A stretch of 64,000 bases of DNA from Chaetoderma sp. LZ-2023a (Eukaryota; Mollusca; Caudofoveata; Chaetodermatida; Chaetodermatidae): contig CM067374.1 in assembly GCA_034401795.1 (NCBI GenBank), positions 131,885,262 through 131,949,261 of the forward strand, given 5' to 3'. Position numbers and translations under genes: made by a program. Shown here piece after piece: positions 57,298-64,000 of this stretch (the stretch's first letter is position 1; each line of letters begins with the position of its first letter). A model generated the notes under the pieces. It saw only the letters and a list, made by a program, of their open reading frames with translations, ran no database searches and was not told where the DNA came from.

Positions 57298-58900
57298 GTG
57301 TTACATGAGAGAAAATTACCAGCCGTAAGAGAACTCTTGCATGTTTCCAGCACATCAAAGGTTGAAGATCCACCAAGTGAAACCAGGATGTTTCTATTAA
57401 CCATAATGATTTTAATGATTTAAGTCCCCGTAAGTTAAAGCGCAAATATAACGACATTCTCGATGAAAAGGAAAAATCCTTAAAGCACTATCAAAATACA
57501 TTAGCTAAGAGGCAAAACACACTATTAATATTATGAAGGAGGTTTTCACAGAACTTAAAGAGAAAAATCTTCTAAATGAAAATGGATTGGTAATTTTAGA
57601 AAATTACTTTTCAGTGTGTGTAAGCCTTGATTTGTTTAAAAAACAGCGTCTGGCTGACAAAGGTCACTATAGCGAAACACTGAAATCATTTGCCTTAACG
57701 TTGAACTTTTATTCACCCAAAGCATACAGCTATGTACGTGATGCATTATAATTTTGCCTTCCACACCCAAGCACGCTTAGAACATGGTATTCGACGGTTG
57801 ACGGTTCACCAGGTTTTACAGAGGAGGCAGTCAATGCAATTAAACATCAGGCTAGTTCTGCAAGTGTGCCACTTTCGTGTGCCCTCATCTTTGATGAAAT
57901 GGCACTTAAGCAAGTGGTAGAGTGGGATTGGTAAAACTTTGTTGGTTATTTCGATCTTGGTACTGGTGCCGTCGTAGATTCGGTTCATGTGGCCAAAGAG
58001 GCGCTTGTATTTATGGCTGTAGCTATAAATAGCTCCTGGAAATTTCCAATCGCATATTTCCTTATTGATGGTATGTGTGCCATTGATAAGGCTAATCTTG
58101 TCAAACAGGTGATCTTGAAAGTTCATGATTGCGGGGCTTCTATTGTATCTTTTACTTTTGATGGATCAACTGTTAACATATCCATGGCCAATCATCTAGG
58201 TGCAGTGCTGGGACCAGATATTACTACCATCCAGCCCTATTTTGCCAATCCGATCGATCCCACCACAAATGTATTTATATTTCTAGTTCCCTGCCACATG
58301 ATTAAGCTTATCAGAAATTCATTTGCCGATAATGGTATTTTAGTAAACACGGATGGTAAGCAAGTTCAGCGGTCTTACACTAAGAAATTGTATGATCTGC
58401 AAACAAGTGAAGGGTTTCGGCTGGCAAACCGATTGCGAAGGAATCACATCGAATGGTATCAGCAAAAGACGTAAGTGAAGCTTGCAGTGCAAGTTTTAAG
58501 TTCATCTGTATCTAAGGCTTTAGATTTTGTGGAGAATGTCTTAGAATTGCCCGAGTTCATTGAATGTGGACCCACTGCTAAGTTCTGGTCTTTCTTTGAT
58601 CGTCTGCTTGACATGCTAAATTCAAGAAATGCTTATGCTAAAGGGTATAAAGCTGTCCTACGTGAATCTAAAAGTCCGTTCTGGGTATCCTTTCTCCACA
58701 ATTCCCTTCAGTACCTCTATTGTCTTCAACTAAATGTGGGTACCAATGATTACTGAATGAAATCGTACACCAATAATTGGGTTTGTAGCAGCATGTATGG
58801 CTCTTCCTGTTATGCTTGATGGTTTTTCAGTTTGATACGCGGTAGACGTGGTTGGAACAACAACCCATCATCTCAGAAGTTTCGTGCAGCCTATCAGCGT
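57298..58900 (+). pseudogene. P-element/THAP9-like transposase, N-terminal two thirds
   Basis: Family call is by motif recall. The order matches P-type transposases: SPRKLKRKYNDI (57,421), a coiled stretch, ELKEKNLLNENGLVILENYF, YSETLKSFALTLNFYSPKAY, LPHPSTLRTWYSTVDGSPGF, then the RNase-H-like core: LIFDEMALKQ (Asp codon 57,893), FTFDGSTVN, and VPCHMIKLIRN. In the last the family normally has Asp before PCH, but here the codon at 58,286 is GTT (Val), which would remove a catalytic residue. Stops in the main frame lie at 57,749, 57,932 and 58,472. After GFVAACMALPVMLDGFS (shifted frame) the segment that should carry the third catalytic Glu is deleted, and sequence resumes at IRGRRGWNNNPSSQKF (58,835). 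No THAP zinc finger is seen upstream. Confidence 0.82.
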
Positions 58901-59700
58901 ACGTAGCAATTTTACCCCACAGGATGATATAGGTATATTATTAGTTACACCAGTGTTTTTACGGGGGTACAGGCTGTATAAATATAATTGTTTGCGCGTG
59001 AGGTAACACAGCCTTTACCCGCGTCAAAACACTGGTATAACGAATTTATTACCCCTCAGACGTCGAAGATAGAGATTTGATCATAACGTGACAATATAAT
59101 TAGATAAGCACTTCTTGAATTAGACATCTCTAGGCTAGTTCTGCAAGAGGAAAATTGACACGTTTTGCCTTGGCTGTACGCCAAAAACGCCGTCTATGGT
59201 TGTGGTCGCTCGAGAGAGAGTTTGCGATCGATAATTAACTCGCCGTTTTTATGGCTATAATTAATTTGTCGAGTAATGCATTCGCTATTCGAATACAAGT
59301 ATTTTGCGGGATATAAAACCTTGCTGCAACAACAGCTCCCGTCAAATTAGTTTCAAAATATGCAACAACGTTCATGTATAGTTGTCTTGAAATTGAGTCA
59401 CTTGAAATCTTGAAATTCAACAATTCCGAAGCGGGCACGTATCCGCCAATTTTAGCAACATGCATATTATTATAAAGAGCTTTATGGTTAGCTGCGCAGT
59501 AAAACTAAAACACGTTTTCGCGCGGGGGATACCGTGTGGTATTTCCCTCGCGTGAGGGAAATACAAGATCATCCATCCCTGATCTTAACCAATTAAATAA
59601 CAGCATTTGGTCATGTGACATTACTCAGGGGTAATAATAATTGGTACACCTCTCCAGCAGCAAGCAGAATTAGAAACGTACAATGACACACACACACAGT
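58901..59700. other. Insertion or diverged stretch inside the P-like gene
   Basis: About 0.8 kb without P-element similarity. It holds near-mirror parts (GTTACACCAGTGTTTTTACG near 58,945, CGTCAAAACACTGGTATAAC near 59,022; ACCCCTCAGACG near 59,051 and ACTCAGGGGTAATAA near 59,620), which suggests nested foldback DNA, and half an A hairpin at about 59,325-59,365. Confidence 0.5.
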
Positions 59701-59739
59701 GTTCTTTAAGTCGTGGGTTTGAAGTTTTGCCTCCAGGTA

Positions 59740-60324
59740 ATGACAATACAGCTGATCTAGATGTTGTATCAAATGAGCATGATTATTCCCAGCTCGTTAT
59801 AGTTTTGCAGTGTTGCAGTCTGTCTGTATATGCACAGAATATTGTTGTGTATATTGCAGGATTTATTGTTTGAAAATTGTTGAGGAGCCTTACTTGTAGC
59901 ACATGTTCAGCAGCCTTAACAGCTGCAGCCGATGCAGTTAACTTTTCTGAATTTTTGGTTTAAAAAACAATGGTGGATTAACAGTGCCGTCACCGGACGT
60001 TGTTAAAATTTCCAACATAACTGAAAAGTGCATATAAGAGGGTTCATTGTCAATGGTAGGGCGGATAGCTCACGAAATCTGTTACTACAAGTACAATGCA
60101 AGGTATTGTCATGTCTTCCATTGGGACAGTTATTTCCCTCCCTTAGTGAGCATATATATGATTCTGAGTTTCCTGAAAGTAATGTAATGTCGCTAATTAA
60201 GTTAATCATAAAGGAATACACTATAGTGAAGCACTTTCATGTTGGCCGGCTATGCACAGAAGATATCAAAGGTCGTAATGTCAGAAGCAAATTGACTAAA
60301 TCAATTCTGTTTCAAGTTCAGTAA
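59740..60324 (+). pseudogene. P-element/THAP9-like transposase, C-terminal fragment
   Basis: Resumes with VYIAGFIV, a stop, then KLLRSLTCSTCSAAL, NGGLTVPSPDVVKIS near 59,960 and, in another frame (60,028-60,324), HVGRLCTEDIKG and VRSKLTKSILFQ, all typical of the C-terminal end of this family. Multiple stops and frame changes. A family B hairpin follows within 90 bases. Confidence 0.72.
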
Positions 60325-60410
60325 TATGGCATGATAATGATGTACGATCACCTTTGGCCATTTAGTGGTCAACTGAGCCACCGGCAGGCTCTGCAGTGGT
60401 CTTGGACAAT

Positions 60411-60600
60411 GTCCATTCGCAGGTCAAGAGGCCATTAAAAAAAATTTACCACTCGGAGGACTGGCTCGGTAACAGAATCAGTCATTCCAGTTCTACGATT
60501 TCAAAAATAGTCTTGTCCGGCGAATGGACACTGATTCAGCAAAACTTGCTTTTTTGACCATTTAATGGTCAAAATGATTATTAGCTTTCATTGCTCTTAG
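60411..60600. repeat. Hairpin repeat family B
   Basis: Diverged palindrome at 60,411-60,525 with CCACTCGGAGGACTGGCTCG on the left. The left flank GCCATTTAGTGG and right flank CCATTTAATGG are near-inverted termini. Confidence 0.7.
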
Positions 60601-61250
60601 ATCTTATAAATCTTCCACATGTGGAAATGTTTTGCTTTTTGAATTGGTTATGCTAAAATATGTTGCTGTTCTCGATAGCAACAGCTTTCTGTTATCTCTG
60701 TAATATATCTCCCAATGTGAAAATAAATCAACATGATTGTGGAGTAATTATCACTTTCAAGCTGGGGTGATTAATTTTCAAATCATGCAGATAAGCTGCG
60801 GAATATTTTGAAACTGTTTTGGACTTGACGCCTTAGTTTTTTGCTAATATAAATGCCCAAAAACTATCTTTCAGTTCTGTATAGATGTATCTTACCGTTA
60901 AATAAATTTACTTTGTATAATGTCTGTATACTACTTGTAGATTATTCCACAATAGTGCTGAAATTATTGCCAAATTAAGGACCCCCGCAATGATAATGAT
61001 AGCGACAGAATGATATAATTGATAATGCAATTATTTATATTATATTGCTACATCTATGATGGCTCAATTCTACAAAATGACAATGATATAAAGATAATAT
61101 GTTTGTAATAAGAATAATATTGGTGCTAAAATGAAATAAGTTGTATAATGTTAAAGTTATAATAATCATAATAACATATTTTTATAATGCCATAATGTTG
61201 ACAGTGATATGATGGTAATACTGATGATGATGACGATAATAATCAAAATG
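60601..61250. other. No recognisable gene
   Basis: AT-rich DNA with a fragment of hairpin A at about 60,797-60,815 (GGAATATTTTGAAACT). Confidence 0.5.

Positions 61251-61297
<47 letters not shown>
61251..61297 (+). repeat. (AAT)n microsatellite
   Basis: About 15 AAT triplets. The poly-Tyr minus-strand frame across it is an artefact. Confidence 0.95.
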
Positions 61298-61469
61298 CAA
61301 GGTAGTCAGTGCTGGTGACGGTACTAGTGATTGTAATAATGATGATAATAATATTTGTAATAATATATATGTACATAGTTATTTGTAAATATTGTACATT
61401 TGTGTAAAATGTGACCTGGATTTGTAAATAAATTGAATTTGTTACCATTTCCCTGTAAGGGGAAGAGGG

Positions 61470-61745
61470 TACTTTTGTCCGCACACGTCTGTATCTAAAA
61501 GAACTTCCGTACACGATGATTTCCAGAATTCGGCCGTGATCCGGTTAAAAGAATCTGGAACGGATCGGATCTAATTATGGATCTATGAATATCTCAGAAA
61601 CTACTGGTCCAGTATGGCCCACGTTTCAACACAAGAAAGCATGTGACCATACACTAGGATTCGACAACTTTCGGCATAATCCGAAAAAATACAGAAAATC
61701 TCATAACATCCTGATAATCAGAAAACCTTGTGCATGGTGAGAAAA
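61470..61745 (+). repeat. Dispersed repeat family G, copy 2
   Basis: Shares GGCCGTGATCCGGTTAAAAG and GACCATACACTAGGATTCGA with copy 1, in the same orientation. Confidence 0.7.
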
Positions 61746-61854
61746 TCGAGTGGGCAACCTCTGATTGTAATTGTACAAATGGTATGATTATAATGATATG
61801 ATGATATAACAATAGAGTGACAATGATGATAAAGATCTATGCTTCATAATTCAA

Positions 61855-62172
61855 TTTCAAAACAAGCATACAGGTAGGCTGTTGGATATTTTGAAATCAA
61901 TCTGACTTGAAGCCGCCATAGACAACGGCAGTTAATGCTTTGATGGTAAAGATTTGACCAAAAAGTTTTTATTAAAGTTTTGCTTAAGTAGTGATTGCCT
62001 ATTCGTTGGCTGTTTTTTTTACTTTTACCATGGGAACGACTGGCTTTGTAATCGAGCCAGTCATTCCAGTGATAAAATTTCAAATATATTTGTTTCTTGT
62101 CCTTCAAATCGACATTCCTCCAGACCACTGTAGAGACCGATTTTTGTCTGGCATGACGATTAAAGGGTTAAA
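61855..62172. repeat. Half hairpin A next to a family B hairpin
   Basis: TGTTGGATATTTTGAAATCA at about 61,879, then a B palindrome centred near 62,050 (CGACTGGCTTTGTAATCGAG) and a terminal ATTAAAGGGTTAAAAT at 62,160. Confidence 0.7.
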
Positions 62173-62259
62173 ATAATATTTGTTATCATTATCCTGTAGT
62201 ATGTCAGTATCTCTATTTCACAATGAAGCTACTGTGTGTTTTTGTAAATATGCATCTAA

Positions 62260-62375
62260 TTTATCATGTTATTATTTCTAATAAATCTAGATTAATTTAT
62301 CTGATTCATTTGTTTGTTACTAAGGTATATTTACCCATTTCACACTAAGATTAAGTATCATTTTTATACCCCACC
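62260..62375 (+). repeat. Local duplicate of about 110 bp, copy 1
   Basis: Similar to 63,335-63,445: both carry ATTATTTxTAATAAxTxT, TCTGATTxATTTGTxTGTTx and AAGATTAAGxA blocks. Confidence 0.55.
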
Positions 62376-62520
62376 AAGTATTTTGTGATGGCGCCGCCGA
62401 TGGGGCAGAGTGGTTTCTGGATGATAACTCTGGTTACTGTTTATCGGATCGCTTTGAAACTCTTCATAGGCTGTTTGGACTACTCTGGGGGAACAGAACT
62501 ATCGAAATTGAGGAATCCAG
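62375..62520 (+). repeat. Single unit of element D
   Basis: TTTTTATACCCCACCAA, AGAGTGGTTTCTGGATGATA and TATCGGATCGCTTTGAAACT match the reverse complement of the 34,090-34,346 end of the tandem element. Confidence 0.65.
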
Positions 62521-62584
62521 TTTATGGATCAATCACATGACGTCATAATCAACTATGTCACATATAGCTTGACGTCACAATCCA

Positions 62585-62905
62585 GTGTCATAATCAATTC
62601 TCTTCATTGATGACAATGCACGTCAACACCGGGGAAGAGTCGGTAATGAGTTTTTGACTACCCATGGAATTGAGAGAATTTTGTGAACTAACTCTCCAGA
62701 TCTCAATTCCATAGAGCATTTGTGAGATCAGTTGAAGCGAGCTGTTTATAGTAGAGTGAGCGATGGCACTGCTTGGTGGCATGCATCATGTGTTACAAGA
62801 GGAGTGGGTGCCTATCCCGCAACATCGCATCACTCGACTCATCAACACTATGAGAGCTCGGTGTCGTAATGTGTTACAGCGAAATGCTGGATACACATGT
62901 TATTA
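62585..62905 (+). pseudogene. Tc1-like transposase C-terminal remnant
   Basis: In broken frames it reads DDNARQHRGRV, THGIERIL, a stop, SPDLNSIEHL, a stop, DQLKRAVYSRVSDGT and then WVPIPQHRITRLINTMRARC to NAGYTCY and a stop at about 62,903. This is the second catalytic Asp through to the C-terminus of a Tc1-type transposase, diverged from the two full-length copies. No terminal repeats are seen. Confidence 0.8.
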
Positions 62906-63059
62906 ACGCAGTTAATCTGTGATCAAATGACATACTGTATGTTTGTTATGATTTGACTGAACGCTCAATGAAATCTCTGTTTTGTGGTTACTAATTATGA
63001 CACGAATTGATAGCGAATAAAATTGTTTTTTGCAAATTTTGAAATGGGTCAGTTTTGCA

Positions 63060-63335
63060 TTCAAGGCATGCTCATTAACACAGCGAAGGAACTTGCCGTG
63101 CATGAGGATTTCCATGCATGGGGAGCCGAGTAAAAAATGGGTCCAGATCGGATCAAAATCGGAATCTATGGATATCTTGTAAACTGCTGGTTCAATTTGA
63201 TTTACAGTTTAACACTTAGGATTCTACAACTTTTGCCATGGTCTGAAAAAATCCAAAATCCCAAAAAATCTGGAAAATCTGAAACCTTTATGTGACAAAA
63301 AATGGGAGGGCGAGGGTCTGCAATCTGATTTCTCT
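63060..63335 (+). repeat. Dispersed repeat family G, copy 3
   Basis: Contains CTTGCCGTGCATGAGGATTTCC and CACTTAGGATTCTACAACTTTTG blocks corresponding to copies 1 and 2. Confidence 0.6.
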
Positions 63336-63445
63336 CGTTTATCAGGTTATTATTTTTAATAATTTTTCTGATCTATTTGTCTGTTCCTAAGATATATTTA
63401 CCAATAGCAGCCATGCATACCAAGATTAAGCACTATTTTACCACT
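63335..63445 (+). repeat. Local duplicate of about 110 bp, copy 2
   Basis: See similarity to 62,260-62,375. Because both follow other repeats, a larger segmental repeat is likely. Confidence 0.55.
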
Positions 63446-64000
63446 TTATTATGCTAAATATTTTGAAATTAAAATGATGAAAACAAAACGTTCCATAGTT
63501 ATTGGGGAAAATTAGAATTTTCACAAATACAGTGAGTGCCTTGGTTAATCTGTATGTTTGTCTGTGGTTAAGTTCTTGGTAATGGTTTAGGCTCTGCATA
63601 TATTGTCTTATATCAGTTAATCTTATTGAAACTAAATTCGAACACATGGTTACCTTATTGAAACCAAATTTGGACACATGGTTACCCAAAGGTAGTGCAA
63701 TGAAAGTGAGGTCACAGGGTCAATGTCATCGTGACCTTGAGCAATATTCAAGTTTTTCAAGTTAGGTTTTCTGTTAATTTTTCTGTAAATTAACTACTTT
63801 GCGTCTGTCTTTACCTCAGGATTTCTTCACCCTATTGCAACCAAATTTGGACACATGTTAATGCCTATATCAAGAGAATGCATAATATCTTGGTTTGTCA
63901 TAGCTTTATTCATGAATACTCATTATTCCCTTCCAAGACCCCCTGAAAGCTTGAGAATTTTACTGATCAGCTTAGCCTGGACGCAGAAGACCGGGCAGCC
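63446..64000. other. No recognisable gene
   Basis: Two or three copies of ACCAAATTTGGACACATG-type sequence with GTGACCTTGA, typical of a dispersed repeat body like 52,600-52,900. The window ends inside it. Confidence 0.45.

Noticed and set aside
61182..61514. 110-codon minus-strand frame
   Set aside because: Its centre is the AAT microsatellite read as poly-Tyr; flanks show no motif.

Overview
The window looks like animal nuclear DNA from a repeat-dense, probably marine invertebrate genome. There are no operons, rRNA or tRNA genes. It carries Tc1/mariner, hAT, P-element-like and TTAA-flanked elements, an env-bearing Ty3/gypsy retroelement, many microsatellites, and dispersed repeats whose ends (AGCTCACCTGGCC / GGGCCTCTTGTT) I remember from mollusc and other lophotrochozoan genomes. 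The lineage is an inference; I cannot name the species.

Region 1 (1-26,635) is one large inverted duplication. The left arm runs from the window edge to about 7,510 and the right arm, reverse-complemented, from about 17,176 to 26,635. They flank a unique spacer of about 9.7 kb. The arms are nearly identical by eye but differ by clean insertions. A Tc1 element (2,943-4,603) with an open 341-residue transposase sits in the left arm, and its empty TA site survives in the right arm. A 3,555-bp hAT-like element (21,672-25,226, 8-bp target duplication) sits in the right arm, and its empty site survives in the left. A second, broken Tc1 copy is nested in the hAT element. The spacer holds a candidate secreted repeat protein with a clear signal peptide (minus strand, 7,591-8,909), copies of a dispersed repeat rich in TGACGTCA palindromes, a decayed non-LTR reverse transcriptase and simple repeats.

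Region 2 (26,635-35,530) is non-coding and repeat-rich: two nearly full TTAA-flanked miniature elements, hairpin repeats, an element made of about eight 150-bp units, and one candidate small cysteine-rich secreted ORF.

Region 3 (35,538-45,637) is a 10.1-kb Ty3/gypsy element on the minus strand with two LTRs, gag, protease, reverse transcriptase, RNase H, integrase and a baculovirus-F/errantivirus-like envelope. It is dead: in-frame stops, frameshifts and two internal pol deletions.

Region 4 (45,640-64,000) contains a dense array of palindromic hairpin repeats (46.9-48.9 kb), a 22-bp minisatellite, a possible first exon at 49,863, a compound microsatellite, a tandem-unit dispersed element, a decayed P-element/THAP9-like transposase and a Tc1 remnant.

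Most of the window is mobile-element sequence. The non-transposon coding candidates are few: the secreted repeat protein and two or three short possible exons. Everything rests on reading the sequence; no search was run.
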